From NCBI GenBank assembly GCA_029555925.1, contig JAKPQU010000602.1, positions 1 to 22,785 of the forward strand: a DNA stretch of 22,785 bases. Direction: 5' to 3'. This document shows positions 1 to 8,241 of this stretch, piece after piece; position 1 is the stretch's first letter; each line of letters starts with the position of its first letter. The position numbers and the translations under genes were made by a program. The notes under the pieces were generated by a model, which ran no database searches, was not told the origin of the DNA, and saw only the letters and a program-made list of their open reading frames with translations. The stretch comes from Bacillota bacterium (GTDB taxonomy: Bacteria; Eremiobacterota; SpSt-956; JAKJGF01).

Positions 1-321
1 CTCCTCCGAAAAAAATCTAAACTGGAACGTTTATAACAGTTACAGCTTATATCATGGTACTTTACATTATAATTCAATAAAATATACCTGTGCTGCCGTG
101 ATATTTTTTTCTCCGGAACACCAGGCAGGCAGACTACTATGTCTAAAGCTAAATAGTATTACATTGAAATATTCTTCTCTTACCACTCCGGGTCATATAT
201 GATGCAACTGACCGAATATTTTCTTGACTATTCTTGCCATAGTAATTACAATCTATATCAAAATATTAGCGGAACAGCATCAATTTTTATATATTACAAA
301 AGAATGGAGTGTGAATGGAGC
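1..321. other. Noncoding left edge, nothing firmly identified
   Basis: No convincing coding region is seen. In-frame ATGs at 199, 202 and 304 precede the aldehyde dehydrogenase but add residues unlike that family. Read on the minus strand, bases 1-8 give CGGAGGAG, which resembles a Shine-Dalgarno sequence, so a minus-strand gene could begin just outside the window; this is only a guess. A TATAAT at 68-73 has no good -35 box on either strand. Confidence 0.4.
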
Positions 322-1746
322 ATGGAATTTCATATGTTTATAAATGGAAAGTGGGTTACTGCTTCAAAGCGGTTAAACGTTATAAACCCTTATAACGGAG
401 ACATTGTCGGCGTGGTATCAGAGGCAGGAGAGGAAGAACTGGATGAAGCAATAGAGTATGCTCATAGAGCTTTCAGTCTTACAAAAAAACTTCCTGTTTA
501 TAAGAAAACAGAAATTTTAAAGTATATAGCAAATAGAATAAAGGAAGAGAAAGAAGATTTTGCAAAACTTATAACCCTGGAAGCAGGAAAACCGATAAAA
601 GACTCAAGGGTTGAAGTGGACAGAGCTATAAACACTTTCACTCTCGCATCAGAAGAAGTATCTAGAATACACGGTGAATATTTTCCCCTTGATATTATCC
701 CTGCATCTGTCGGCAGAAAGGCAATAACAGGGAGATTTCCCAGAGGCCCTGTAGCTGCTATTTCCCCTTTTAATTTCCCTCTCAATCTGGTAGCCCACAA
801 AGTTGCTCCTGCAATTGCAGCGGGAAACCCTGTAATTATGAAACCCTCTTCCCAGACTCCCATGACTGCTCTTAAACTTGCAGGAATAATAGGAGAAACA
901 GATTTCCCGAAAGGCGCCGTAAATGCTCTCTGCTGTCCTTCCCGTATAGCAGAAAAACTTGCTTCGGACGAAAGAGTAAAAGTTCTTTCTTTTACAGGAA
1001 GTCCTCCTGTGGGGTGGCATCTTAAAAGTCTGGCTACTAAAAAACAGGTGACTCTTGAACTGGGAGGCAATGCAGGTGTTATAGTCCATAATGACAGTGA
1101 TGTGGATTTTGCTGTAAAGAGATGTGTTGTCGGCAGTTTTTCTTTTTCCGGTCAGGTGTGCATATCGGTTCAGAGGATTTTTGTACAGAATAAGATTTTT
1201 CAGACCTTTCTTGATAAATTTATAGAAGAAACTAAAAAACTGAACATCGGCGATCCTTTTGATGATAATACGGATATTGGCCCCCTGATTAATTCTTCCG
1301 GAAAGGATAAGGCTATGAGCTTTATAGAAGATGCTCTCAGGGGAGGAGCAAGGCTGTTACTCGGAGGCAAATCGCCGGGCGGTAATATGGTAGAACCTGC
1401 AGTTCTTACAGATGTAAAACCTTCCATGAAGGTTTTCTGTCATGAAGCCTTTTCACCTCTCGTATCTATTATGCCATATGAAGATTTTGAGGAAGCGGTA
1501 GATATGGTTAATAATTCAATTTTCGGACTTCAGTGCGGAGTTTTTACCGGTGATATAAAGAATATCTTTTATGCTTTTGAACATATAGAAACAGGTGGAG
1601 TAATAATTAATGACTTATCTACTTTCAGGAGTGACAACATGCCTTACGGAGGCATAAAGGAATCCGGTTTCGGAAGAGAAGGGCTCAGATATGCCATAGA
1701 AGAAATGACAGAGCTTAAACTTCTGGTTTTAAATATGAGTCGATAA
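322..1746 (+). CDS. NAD(P)-dependent aldehyde dehydrogenase
   Basis: This is an aldehyde dehydrogenase superfamily enzyme that oxidises an aldehyde to its acid in the cytosol. With the start at 322 it is 474 residues, normal for the family. Visible landmarks are FINGKW near the N-terminus, the SPFNFPLNL and KPSSQTP cofactor region, FTGSPPVG, the general-base Glu246 in LELGG, and the nucleophile Cys280 in GQVCIS. The 34-residue Glu-Cys spacing is the usual one. The overall pattern resembles the lactaldehyde / non-phosphorylating glyceraldehyde-3-phosphate branch, but the substrate cannot be read from sequence. The conserved FGP near the C-terminus is FSP here (AFSPLVSI). Start choice: upstream in-frame ATGs (199, 304) add about 40 residues of low-quality sequence; 322 or 334 both fit, with GGAG-like motifs 12-13 bases upstream. 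It stands alone and is followed by a terminator. Confidence 0.88.
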   Translation: MEFHMFINGKWVTASKRLNVINPYNGDIVGVVSEAGEEELDEAIEYAHRAFSLTKKLPVYKKTEILKYIANRIKEEKEDFAKLITLEAGKPIKDSRVEVDRAINTFTLASEEVSRIHGEYFPLDIIPASVGRKAITGRFPRGPVAAISPFNFPLNLVAHKVAPAIAAGNPVIMKPSSQTPMTALKLAGIIGETDFPKGAVNALCCPSRIAEKLASDERVKVLSFTGSPPVGWHLKSLATKKQVTLELGGNAGVIVHNDSDVDFAVKRCVVGSFSFSGQVCISVQRIFVQNKIFQTFLDKFIEETKKLNIGDPFDDNTDIGPLINSSGKDKAMSFIEDALRGGARLLLGGKSPGGNMVEPAVLTDVKPSMKVFCHEAFSPLVSIMPYEDFEEAVDMVNNSIFGLQCGVFTGDIKNIFYAFEHIETGGVIINDLSTFRSDNMPYGGIKESGFGREGLRYAIEEMTELKLLVLNMSR

Positions 1747-1881
1747 AAAAAGTCGAACTGTAAAATGAGCTAAAAATTTACATTTTTTTACATTTAAAAA
1801 CAGTTTTTTAAATTTTTAATATTATAATTCTTATAAGTAATTAACCAGAATGATATATTACAAAGGCTAATTTTGCACCTG

Positions 1882-1910
1882 TCGCTCTGAAGATATCAGA
1901 GCGATTTTTT
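1882..1910 (+). terminator. Rho-independent terminator
   Basis: A perfect 9-bp stem (TCGCTCTGA / TCAGAGCGA) with a 5-base loop is followed directly by six T residues. It lies about 135 bases after the aldehyde dehydrogenase stop and just before the hisS promoter, so it separates the two transcription units. Confidence 0.85.
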
Positions 1911-1919
1911 ATTTATTAA

Positions 1920-1948
1920 TTGCAATAATAAAAAAAATCCTGTATAAT
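1920..1948 (+). promoter_or_regulatory. Sigma70-type promoter for hisS
   Basis: TTGCAA (1920-1925, four of six matches to TTGACA) and a perfect TATAAT (1943-1948) are separated by exactly 17 bases. It sits right after the upstream terminator and about 225 bases before hisS, so the transcript would have a leader of about 220 bases containing the dispersed repeat. Confidence 0.7.
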
Positions 1949-1981
1949 TTGAGAATGTTTTTATTGAGGTGAGTTTTTATT

Positions 1982-2118
1982 ATAGTTAATTTTGTAGCTA
2001 TCAATAAATAATGACCTCGTAAAGCGTAATGCGTAATGCCTGATGTGCAGGGATTAAACCCGTCACGCGTTACGCGTTACGCGTCACGACAACATAAATT
2101 CTAATAAGTTATGAAATA
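1982..2118 (+). repeat. Dispersed heptad element, family 1, copy 1
   Basis: A 137-base intergenic repeat whose reverse complement recurs at 16521-16650. It starts with a 7-bp hairpin (ATAGTTA / TAGCTAT, one T:G wobble), continues with a conserved AATAAATAATGACCTCG block, then plus-strand heptads of GTAATGC type. Next come the core GCAGGGATTAAACCC (2047-2061) and inverted heptads of CGTTACG/CGTCACG type, and it ends in a conserved block that includes AGTTATGAAA. From 2047 to 2075 the two copies are identical over 29 bases. It lies in the hisS leader. Confidence 0.85.
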
Positions 2119-2174
2119 TGCTATATGTGCTCATGCTCAGGTCAGCAAAAAAAGTATTGAGAGGTTTATGAAAA

Positions 2175-3437
2175 ATGCTCTGTAAAGTACCAAGAGGAAC
2201 TGTTGATATATTGCCAGGCACTGTGGAAAAATGGCAATATATAGAAGATTTATTCAGGAAGTTTTCTTTTTTATACGGTTATAAAGAAATCAGGACACCG
2301 ATTTTTGAACATACGGAACTTTTTACCCGTGGTATCGGTGAAACAACTGATATTGTAGAAAAAGAAATGTACACCTTTCTGGATAAAAAAGGGAGGAGTC
2401 TTACTCTCAGACCTGAATGGACTGCTCCTGTTATGCGCTCTGTTATTGAACATAATATGTCTCTTTTTCCTCCTTTGAAATTATTTTATGCAGGTCCTAT
2501 TTTCAGGTATGAAAGGCCTCAACATGGCAGATACCGTCAGGCCCATCAACTTGGAATAGAAGTAATAGGTTCTGACAGCCCTCTCCTGGATGTGGAAGTT
2601 ATAGATTTGATTTTCAGATTTTATAAGAATCTCGGACTTAAAGGATTATCTGTAGGCCTTAACAGTATAGGCTGTGCCGGATGCAGACCTGCTTCCAGAG
2701 AAAAGATAATAGAATTTTGTAGAAATAATCTGGATTCACTCTGTGATAATTGCAGGAGCCGTTTTGAAAGAAATCCTTTCAGAATACTCGATTGTAAAAA
2801 TGAAAGTTGCAGAGAGGTTGCCGCTAAATGTCCTTCCACTCTTGAGACAATCTGTAATACCTGTAAGGATCATTTTAATACCGTTACATCCTGTCTGGAT
2901 AAAATTAATATATCCTATAATGTTGAACATACCCTTGTAAGAGGTCTTGATTATTATACAAAAACGGTATTTGAAGTTGTTTCTCAGGATCTTGGAGCCC
3001 AGAGTTCTTTATGCGGCGGCGGGAGATATGATAATCTTATGGAAGTCCTAGGAGGAAAACCTTCTCCCGGTGTCGGTGTCGCAGCAGGACTTGAAAGAGT
3101 TATTATGGTTATGGAAAAACAGGGATTACCCTTTGGCCAGCCACACGGAACCGGTCTAATTGTAATTCCTCTTGGCAAAGAAGCGTCTTTATACGGTGTT
3201 GAACTTGTTACCAGAATAAGAGAAGAGCAATTTATTTCGGCAGAACTGTCTGTAAGTGATAAAGGACTCAAGGGACAGCTAAATCTTGTGAATAAGATGA
3301 ATATCCCCTTTGCCATAATAATAGGTGATAGAGAACTGGAACAGAAAGAAGTTATAGTAAGGGATATGAAAAAAGGGGAACAGCTTTCTGTAAAGATAGA
3401 TGATGTAATTAACTGGCTGAAAAAGCAGTCAGCTTAG
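2175..3437 (+). CDS. hisS: Histidyl-tRNA synthetase
   Basis: HisRS is a class II aminoacyl-tRNA synthetase that charges tRNA-His with histidine in the cytosol. At 420 residues it has the usual bacterial length. The N-terminal VPRGTVDILP, motif 2 around Arg111 (FRYERPQHGRYRQAH), the histidine-specific RGLDYYT at 256-262, and the glycine-rich GGGRYDNL at 281-288 running into motif 3 (GVGVAAGLER) are all present. Residues about 330-420 form the anticodon-binding domain. A cysteine-rich insertion lies between motif 2 and RGLDYYT, with CxxC-like pairs; comparable inserts are common in bacterial HisRS. The start at 2175 has GAGAGG about 10 bases upstream; the ATG at 2168 is out of frame and stops after five codons. 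It has its own promoter and no aspS follows it. Confidence 0.97.
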   Translation: MLCKVPRGTVDILPGTVEKWQYIEDLFRKFSFLYGYKEIRTPIFEHTELFTRGIGETTDIVEKEMYTFLDKKGRSLTLRPEWTAPVMRSVIEHNMSLFPPLKLFYAGPIFRYERPQHGRYRQAHQLGIEVIGSDSPLLDVEVIDLIFRFYKNLGLKGLSVGLNSIGCAGCRPASREKIIEFCRNNLDSLCDNCRSRFERNPFRILDCKNESCREVAAKCPSTLETICNTCKDHFNTVTSCLDKINISYNVEHTLVRGLDYYTKTVFEVVSQDLGAQSSLCGGGRYDNLMEVLGGKPSPGVGVAAGLERVIMVMEKQGLPFGQPHGTGLIVIPLGKEASLYGVELVTRIREEQFISAELSVSDKGLKGQLNLVNKMNIPFAIIIGDRELEQKEVIVRDMKKGEQLSVKIDDVINWLKKQSA

Positions 3438-3476
3438 TGCTTATAACGATAATAAATATAGCACTGATAATGTTTC

Positions 3477-3578
3477 GTAACGCGTGACGGGAAGAGAAGA
3501 AACACAGATTGTCCGGTGTCGTATTCAGTGCTGACAACATTTAGTTTAATAAGCTGATAGCTGATAGCTGATAGCTGA
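3477..3578 (+). repeat. Heptad repeats between hisS and accB
   Basis: Two plus-strand heptads (GTAACGC, GTGACGG) lie at 3477-3490. An array of period 7 with unit AGCTGAT, 3.9 copies, lies at 3552-3578 and ends 16 bases before accB. An inverted pair AGCACTG (3460-3466) / CAGTGCT (3526-3532) brackets the middle. Unlike most loci in this window, both arrays face the same way. Confidence 0.7.
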
Positions 3579-3594
3579 AAAGGATTGGTGAATT

Positions 3595-4080
3595 ATGAAT
3601 CTGGATTTTAATGCCATACAGGGATTGATTGAAGTATCTGACAGATGTGATATATCAGAACTCGTTATAGAATATGACGGAGTAAAAATAGAAATAAGAA
3701 GAGACAAGAAAAAAGATAGTCCTTCTTTTGTTCTTCCTGCCAGTACGGTCTATGAAGCTCCTGTAGTTCAGACTGTGGAGAAGACTGAAAAAGTTTCGCC
3801 TGCCCCCCAGGAAACTAGATCTGAGGAAGAGAACAGCCACTATTACAAAGTTCTTTCGCCTCTTGTAGGAGTATTTTATAAGGCTCCCTGGCCGGGTGCA
3901 CCTCCTTTTGTTGAGCCGGGAGACAGGGTATCTGCAGGGCAGACTCTGTGTATTGTAGAAGCCATGAAGCTTATGAATGAAATAACTGCAGAAGTATCAG
4001 GAACTGTAGTGAAGTGCCTGAGGGAAAATGAAGAAGTTGTTCAGAGCGGTGATATTCTTTTTTTAATTGATCCTGCATAA
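3595..4080 (+). CDS. accB: Biotin carboxyl carrier protein of acetyl-CoA carboxylase
   Basis: AccB carries the biotin that shuttles carboxyl groups in acetyl-CoA carboxylase, the first step of fatty acid synthesis. The 161-residue protein has the usual build: an N-terminal helix region (1-40), an Ala/Pro/Glu linker (45-80) and a C-terminal biotinyl domain. That domain contains SPLVGVFYKAPWPGAPPFVEPGD, where the residues between the thumb and hairpin match acetyl-CoA carboxylase carriers, and EAMKLMNEI with biotinylation at Lys125. An AAAGG lies upstream of the ATG. The usual partner accC (biotin carboxylase) does not follow; an ABC exporter does. Assignment to acetyl-CoA carboxylase rather than another biotin enzyme rests on length and the N-terminal region. 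Confidence 0.93.
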   Translation: MNLDFNAIQGLIEVSDRCDISELVIEYDGVKIEIRRDKKKDSPSFVLPASTVYEAPVVQTVEKTEKVSPAPQETRSEEENSHYYKVLSPLVGVFYKAPWPGAPPFVEPGDRVSAGQTLCIVEAMKLMNEITAEVSGTVVKCLRENEEVVQSGDILFLIDPA

Positions 4081-4113
4081 TGTACAAGGTCCTCTGACAG
4101 ATTATTTGAAGTC

Positions 4114-4152
4114 ATTGTAACGCGTCACGCATTACGCGTTACGCGTTACAAT
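4114..4152. repeat. Heptad hairpin element upstream of ABC exporter
   Basis: Perfect 11-bp arms (ATTGTAACGCG at 4114-4124 and CGCGTTACAAT at 4142-4152) enclose 17 bases. One plus-strand GTAACGC heptad is followed by four inverted heptads of TCACGC/TTACGC type. It ends 23 bases before the exporter ATG, with no Shine-Dalgarno sequence in between. Confidence 0.8.
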
Positions 4153-4175
4153 TAATTAAGAAATATTTTTATTTT

Positions 4176-5912
4176 ATGAGAAGATATTTATTTTTCCTCA
4201 ATTATCTAAAACCTTACTGGTTTATATTGATTATTGCCACTATTGCTACAGGTCTGGCCAACCTGAGTACCCTTGTTCAGCCGTTCCTGCTTAAATATGT
4301 AGTAACAAATGTGCTGGATAAAAAAGATTTGCATTCTCTGAATCTGGTTGTATTCATGATTGTAGGTGCCATGATGGCAAAAGGAATCTCTTCTTATTTT
4401 CAGAGATATTTGATGTGTTTTGCCGGACAGAGCATAATAAGGGATCTGCGGGATAAGATTTTTTCTCATCTCGGAAAATTGCCTGTGAGTTTTTATGAAA
4501 GCAGTAAAACAGGTGATCTTATGACCCGTGTGACTACCGATGTATTAATCCTGCAGCATGTCATTACAAATGTTGTTATAACACTGATCAATGACACTGT
4601 TATGCTTGTATTTGCTTTCGGATGGATGATCTACAAAGATTGGACTCTGACCATTGTTACCATGCTTCTTGCCCCTATGATTGCTCTTATTACGAGTAAG
4701 TTTGGCAAAAAGATTGCTTCTGTGACGAAACTCCTTCAGCAAAACCTTTCGGACCTTACATCTATGATGCAGGAAATCATTTCCGGTATAAGAATAGTAA
4801 AGGCCTTTTGCAGGGAACCTTATGAACTGGAAAGATTTAATAATGCAAATAAAAAGAATCTTCGGTACACATTAAAATCGGAACAGCTTACTGCAACTCA
4901 GACTCCTGTGGTAGAACTTATTACAACCATAGGTATTGCATGTGTCGTCTGGTACGGAGGATATGAGGTTATAACAGGAAAAATCAGTTCAGGCGATATT
5001 TTTGTTTTCTGGAGTTATCTCGGTCTTGCCTGTGCTCCTCTCAATCGTCTTACTGTAACATACACTGACCTTCGAAAAGGTCTGATTTCGGCAGAGAGAA
5101 TAGTAGAACTTCTGGATGTGCCATGTGAAGCCGGTGATAGTAAAATTCTCAAGGATCTTCCTCCCATAAATGGTACAGTGGAATTTAAAGATATTTATTT
5201 TAAATATAATGAACAGGAAGAAGTGCTGAAAAATATTAATCTTTCCGTTCAACCCGGTAATTTAGTGGCTCTTGTAGGGCCGAGTGGTTCAGGGAAAAGT
5301 ACCTTTATAAATCTTCTTATGAGGTTTTATAATCCTGTTTCCGGTAAGATTTTCATAGATGGTTATGATATAACGGATTATAATCTTTATTCTTTAAGAA
5401 AACAGATAGGTGTTGTACCTCAGGACAGTATTTTATTTAACGGAACTATTTACGAAAATATTGCCTATGGCAGTCTGGGAGCTACATCTGAGGAAATTGA
5501 AGAAGCTGCCATTATGGCAAATGCTCATGACTTTATTATTTCTTTTCCCGAGGGCTATAACACCTTTGTAGGTGAAAGAGGAGTGAAACTTTCGGGAGGT
5601 CAGAGACAGAGGATTGCCATTGCAAGGATTATACTCAGAAATCCCAGGATATTAATACTTGATGAGGCCACTTCATCTCTTGACAGTGAATCGGAAAATC
5701 TTATACAGGAAGCTCTTGCTAAATTAATGAAAGGCAGGACATGTTTTGTAATAGCCCACAGACTGTCTACAATTTATAATGCAGATAAAATAGTTGTTAT
5801 AGAAGACGGAGAAATCAAAGAAACAGGCACACATGAAGAATTAATAAAGCAAAACGGCATATATGCCAGATTATGCTGGATACAGTTTCAGGCATCGGGA
5901 GTCCTTAAATGA
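4176..5912 (+). CDS. MsbA-type ABC exporter (fused membrane and ATPase domains)
   Basis: A half-size ABC exporter of 578 residues that would work as a homodimer in the inner membrane. Residues about 1-300 form the six-helix type I export domain (first helix near 14-34, others near 55-78, 130-175 and 240-290). Residues about 330-570 form the ATPase: Walker A GPSGSGKST at 368-376, signature LSGGQ at 472-476, Walker B ILILDE with Asp496 and catalytic Glu497, and the H-loop His528. All catalytic residues are intact. Together with the overlapping GT9 gene and rfaE2 further on, lipid A-core or another glycolipid is the likely cargo, but drug or peptide exporters look similar. No Shine-Dalgarno sequence precedes the ATG; a heptad hairpin does. 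Confidence 0.9.
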   Translation: MRRYLFFLNYLKPYWFILIIATIATGLANLSTLVQPFLLKYVVTNVLDKKDLHSLNLVVFMIVGAMMAKGISSYFQRYLMCFAGQSIIRDLRDKIFSHLGKLPVSFYESSKTGDLMTRVTTDVLILQHVITNVVITLINDTVMLVFAFGWMIYKDWTLTIVTMLLAPMIALITSKFGKKIASVTKLLQQNLSDLTSMMQEIISGIRIVKAFCREPYELERFNNANKKNLRYTLKSEQLTATQTPVVELITTIGIACVVWYGGYEVITGKISSGDIFVFWSYLGLACAPLNRLTVTYTDLRKGLISAERIVELLDVPCEAGDSKILKDLPPINGTVEFKDIYFKYNEQEEVLKNINLSVQPGNLVALVGPSGSGKSTFINLLMRFYNPVSGKIFIDGYDITDYNLYSLRKQIGVVPQDSILFNGTIYENIAYGSLGATSEEIEEAAIMANAHDFIISFPEGYNTFVGERGVKLSGGQRQRIAIARIILRNPRILILDEATSSLDSESENLIQEALAKLMKGRTCFVIAHRLSTIYNADKIVVIEDGEIKETGTHEELIKQNGIYARLCWIQFQASGVLK

Positions 5913-6952
5913 AAAGAGCACTCGTTATACTCGCCCACGGCGGTATAGGTGATGTTATCCTTGCCACGCCTGTTCTTAAATCCATCAGAGAAGAATTATC
6001 TTTAGAATTTCTTGCTATGCTTGTAAATCCTTATGCAGAGGATATATTGAGCGAAAATCCTTATGTAGATGAGATTATATTGGATAAAGATCCCTGCAAT
6101 GATAGAGCGAGGGCTCCTTTTTTTTATCTCCTTAATAAAATAAAATCTTACAATTTTGATATTGCCCTTGTGCTATGGAGCACTGCCAGATTTGCCTGGA
6201 TGGTTTATTTTTCCGGAATTCCTGTAAGAGTGGGCCAGGATTTCCGCCTTCTTTACAGTTTTCTTTATACAAAAAAGGTACGCCTCAGAACAGTGCTGGA
6301 AGACAGAGAAAGCCACTGGGTCGATTGTCTTATGGATTTTGCCAGAGAAGCAGGGGCAGGTATGACAGAGCCTGAGCTGTGTCTTCCTGTAAATAAATTT
6401 TTTAGAGACAAAATTTCAGATTTACTGGAAAGTAATGACATACATGAAAAGGATTTACTTGCAGGTTTTCATCCGGGTAGAGGCATTTCACTTTCTGACT
6501 GGCCTTATGAAAATTTTGCCGCCATTGCCGATGCCATACAGAGAGAAACAGGGGCAAAACTGGTTATTACAGGGGGAGAGAAGGAAAGAGACTTTGTTTC
6601 CAGGATAGAAGCTTCTATGAAGACAAAAGTTTTAAATATGGCAGGTAGATTATCGCTTAAGGAATTGATTGCTCTTATAAAAAGGTGTAATGTGTTTATC
6701 TCTATGGACAGTGGCCCCATGCATATAGCCGCTGCCTGTAAAACTCCTACAGTGGCTATTTTTGCTCTTAAAAGCGATTTGCCTCCCAGATGGAAACCAT
6801 ATAAATGCGCTCATATTATAGTGAGAAAAGATACTTCATGTAAAGAGAAATGTATAAAAGAAAAGTGCAAAAAATTTACCTGTCTGGCAGAGCTTACAGA
6901 AGAGGATATAGTGAATCCCGTGAGAATTCTTTTGGAGAAAAGTGAGTCGTGA
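5909..6952 (+). CDS. GT9 family glycosyltransferase (ADP-heptose:LPS heptosyltransferase type)
   Basis: GT9 enzymes transfer heptose from ADP-heptose onto the LPS core at the cytosolic face of the inner membrane. This 347-residue protein has the GT-B layout. The N-terminal LVILAHGGIGDVILATPVL is the typical acceptor-side opening, FHPGRG near the middle starts the second Rossmann domain, and KELIALIKRCNVFISMDSGPMHIAAA followed by PTVAIFA is the donor-site signature. The C-terminus is Cys/Lys-rich (CKEKCIKEKCKKFTC), as in several GT9 members. Its ATG overlaps the exporter stop (ATGA), so the two are translationally coupled. The last residues (SES) and the stop codon come from a GTGAGTC heptad array: the frame passes one GTGA and stops in the next. 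The rfaE2 gene at 11895 supports heptose as the sugar. Confidence 0.88.
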   Translation: MKRALVILAHGGIGDVILATPVLKSIREELSLEFLAMLVNPYAEDILSENPYVDEIILDKDPCNDRARAPFFYLLNKIKSYNFDIALVLWSTARFAWMVYFSGIPVRVGQDFRLLYSFLYTKKVRLRTVLEDRESHWVDCLMDFAREAGAGMTEPELCLPVNKFFRDKISDLLESNDIHEKDLLAGFHPGRGISLSDWPYENFAAIADAIQRETGAKLVITGGEKERDFVSRIEASMKTKVLNMAGRLSLKELIALIKRCNVFISMDSGPMHIAAACKTPTVAIFALKSDLPPRWKPYKCAHIIVRKDTSCKEKCIKEKCKKFTCLAELTEEDIVNPVRILLEKSES

Positions 6953-7076
6953 GTCGTGAAAAGTGAATAGTAGGGGCGACCACATGGGGTCGCCCGGTAA
7001 CGTTAAAACACGCATTACAAATTATGCATTACGCATTACGAAACCACCCGTCACGCGTCACGCGTTACGCGTCACG
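6942..7076. repeat. Compound heptad element with GC-rich hairpin core
   Basis: Plus-strand heptads (GTGAGTC twice, then GTGAAAA and GTGAATA) begin inside the GT9 gene. The core is a hairpin GGGCGACC / GGTCGCCC (6974-6981 and 6988-6995). Inverted heptads follow: ATTACGC type at 7034-7040 and TCACGC/TTACGC type up to 7076. The element ends 11 bases before the next ATG. Confidence 0.85.
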
Positions 7077-7087
7077 ATTCCTGGCCT

Positions 7088-8239
7088 ATGGATAGACAAA
7101 CGTTAGAAAAACAATATGAATTATGGCTTACAGAAAGTGAGAAGACCTTTAATCTTCCGGAACCTTTCCTGAAGTTCGATAGAGGTAATTCGGAAATTTC
7201 TTCTGTTGAAAAAATGATTGATGAAATCAGAAGAGATACTGTAAGAAAGAGATATGGTAAAATACTTTCTTCCAGGCCTTCTATGCCTGTGGTTTCTGTT
7301 ATTATGCCCACATATAACAGGAAGGATTTTATATCAGAAAGCGTACAGAGTGTTTTAAATCAGACCTTTAAAGATTTTTCGATTCTCGTTATAAATGACG
7401 GAGGAAATGTTGACCTGGAAGATATTCTGAGGACTTTCCAGGATGAGAGGATAGAATATTTCAAGATTCCTCATAAAGGACTTTCGGGGGCGCTCAATAC
7501 AGGTCTCTGGGCTTCAGGCAGTAAATATATATCTTACCTTGATGATGATGATTTTTATTATCCTGACCATCTTGAAACACTGGTTACTTTCCTGGAAAAA
7601 GAGAAGCTGGAAGTAGCTTACAGTGATACTTACTGTGTAAGACAGGAAAAAAGGGATGGAGTGTATGTTACTACGTCTAAGGAAATATATTCCAGAGATG
7701 TTGTACCATCAATGTTTTTAGTGAGGAATCATATTCTCGCACCTTTAGCACTGATGCACAGAAGAGATTGTCTGAAGGCTACAGGTTATTTTAACGAAAA
7801 ACTTCCTGTCGTTATGGACTGGGAACTATGGGCTCATATGGCACAGAAGTTTAAATTTTGCCATGTAAAGCATATTACGGGTGAATACAGGGTCAGAACC
7901 GATAAAACCAATATATCTTCCAACAGGTTGAAAATGAAGGTTTATTCCGATATGGTACGTAAATATCTTATGGATAAATATATTCTCAATAAACTTGACG
8001 ATTTTATGAAACAGGGCAATTATGCTGAAACAGCAGAACTTTTACGCATATATCTGGGCGAATATCCCTACCATGTTAAAATTCATTTTATTCAGGCCTT
8101 CTGCCATTTCAGAATACGTAATTTTTATGCTGCTTTTAAATCCTGTAACAGAGGGATAAATTATTGTATGCAGCCCTTTCTGGATGAGATTAATTATCTT
8201 GGCCAGGAATTATTCGGCTATTTCAGGAGGAGGACGTAA
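7088..8239 (+). CDS. GT2 family glycosyltransferase with C-terminal helical repeat
   Basis: An inverting GT-A glycosyltransferase that would use a nucleotide sugar to build a surface glycan. The catalytic domain begins at Val69 (VSVIMPTYNR), continues with SVLNQTFKDFSILVINDGG, and carries the metal/nucleotide motif DDDDF at 152-156. MDWELWAHMA near residue 240 is a typical acceptor-side ED/DWE-like motif. Residues 1-68 are a charged helical extension. After about residue 300, YAETAELLRIYLGEYP and the following helix pair look like a degenerate TPR. There is no membrane helix. The ATG has no recognisable Shine-Dalgarno sequence and follows the heptad element by 11 bases. It is 2 bases from the next glycosyltransferase. 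The sugar is unknown. Confidence 0.88.
   Translation: MDRQTLEKQYELWLTESEKTFNLPEPFLKFDRGNSEISSVEKMIDEIRRDTVRKRYGKILSSRPSMPVVSVIMPTYNRKDFISESVQSVLNQTFKDFSILVINDGGNVDLEDILRTFQDERIEYFKIPHKGLSGALNTGLWASGSKYISYLDDDDFYYPDHLETLVTFLEKEKLEVAYSDTYCVRQEKRDGVYVTTSKEIYSRDVVPSMFLVRNHILAPLALMHRRDCLKATGYFNEKLPVVMDWELWAHMAQKFKFCHVKHITGEYRVRTDKTNISSNRLKMKVYSDMVRKYLMDKYILNKLDDFMKQGNYAETAELLRIYLGEYPYHVKIHFIQAFCHFRIRNFYAAFKSCNRGINYCMQPFLDEINYLGQELFGYFRRRT
8225..8233 (+). promoter_or_regulatory. Ribosome binding site that fixes a TTG start
   Basis: AGGAGGAGG lies 8 bases before TTG at 8242. The only alternative start codons in frame are far inside the conserved GT2 fold, so TTG is the start. The site lies inside the end of the upstream gene. 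Confidence 0.8.
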
Positions 8240-8241
8240 TT

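Larger units (their letters stand above)
1747..2174. other. Intergenic region and hisS leader
   Basis: This 428-base gap holds, in order, an AT-rich stretch after the aldehyde dehydrogenase, the terminator at 1882-1910, a promoter at 1920-1948, the dispersed heptad repeat at 1982-2118, and the hisS ribosome binding site. A GAGGTGAG near 1965-1972 looks like a Shine-Dalgarno sequence, but no open frame of any length follows it. No T-box hallmarks were seen. Confidence 0.6.

Noticed and set aside
199..321. N-terminal extension of the aldehyde dehydrogenase
   Set aside because: The residues do not resemble the family or a signal peptide, and the ribosome binding signals favour 322 or 334.
498..1089. 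Minus-strand open frames inside the aldehyde dehydrogenase gene
   Set aside because: They overlap a well-conserved gene, have no ribosome binding sites and encode no recognisable protein.
2018..2090. CRISPR array
   Set aside because: The units are 7 bases in direct tandem with no spacers, and no cas genes are present.
1949..2174. T-box riboswitch upstream of hisS
   Set aside because: No T-box sequence (the conserved bulge that pairs with the tRNA acceptor end) or leader terminator after the repeat could be found.
2743..2940. Second plus-strand frame inside hisS
   Set aside because: It is a shadow of the HisRS cysteine-rich region in another frame, without its own start signals.
6974..6995. 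Rho-independent terminator after the GT9 gene
   Set aside because: The hairpin is strong but is followed by GGTAACG rather than a T run.
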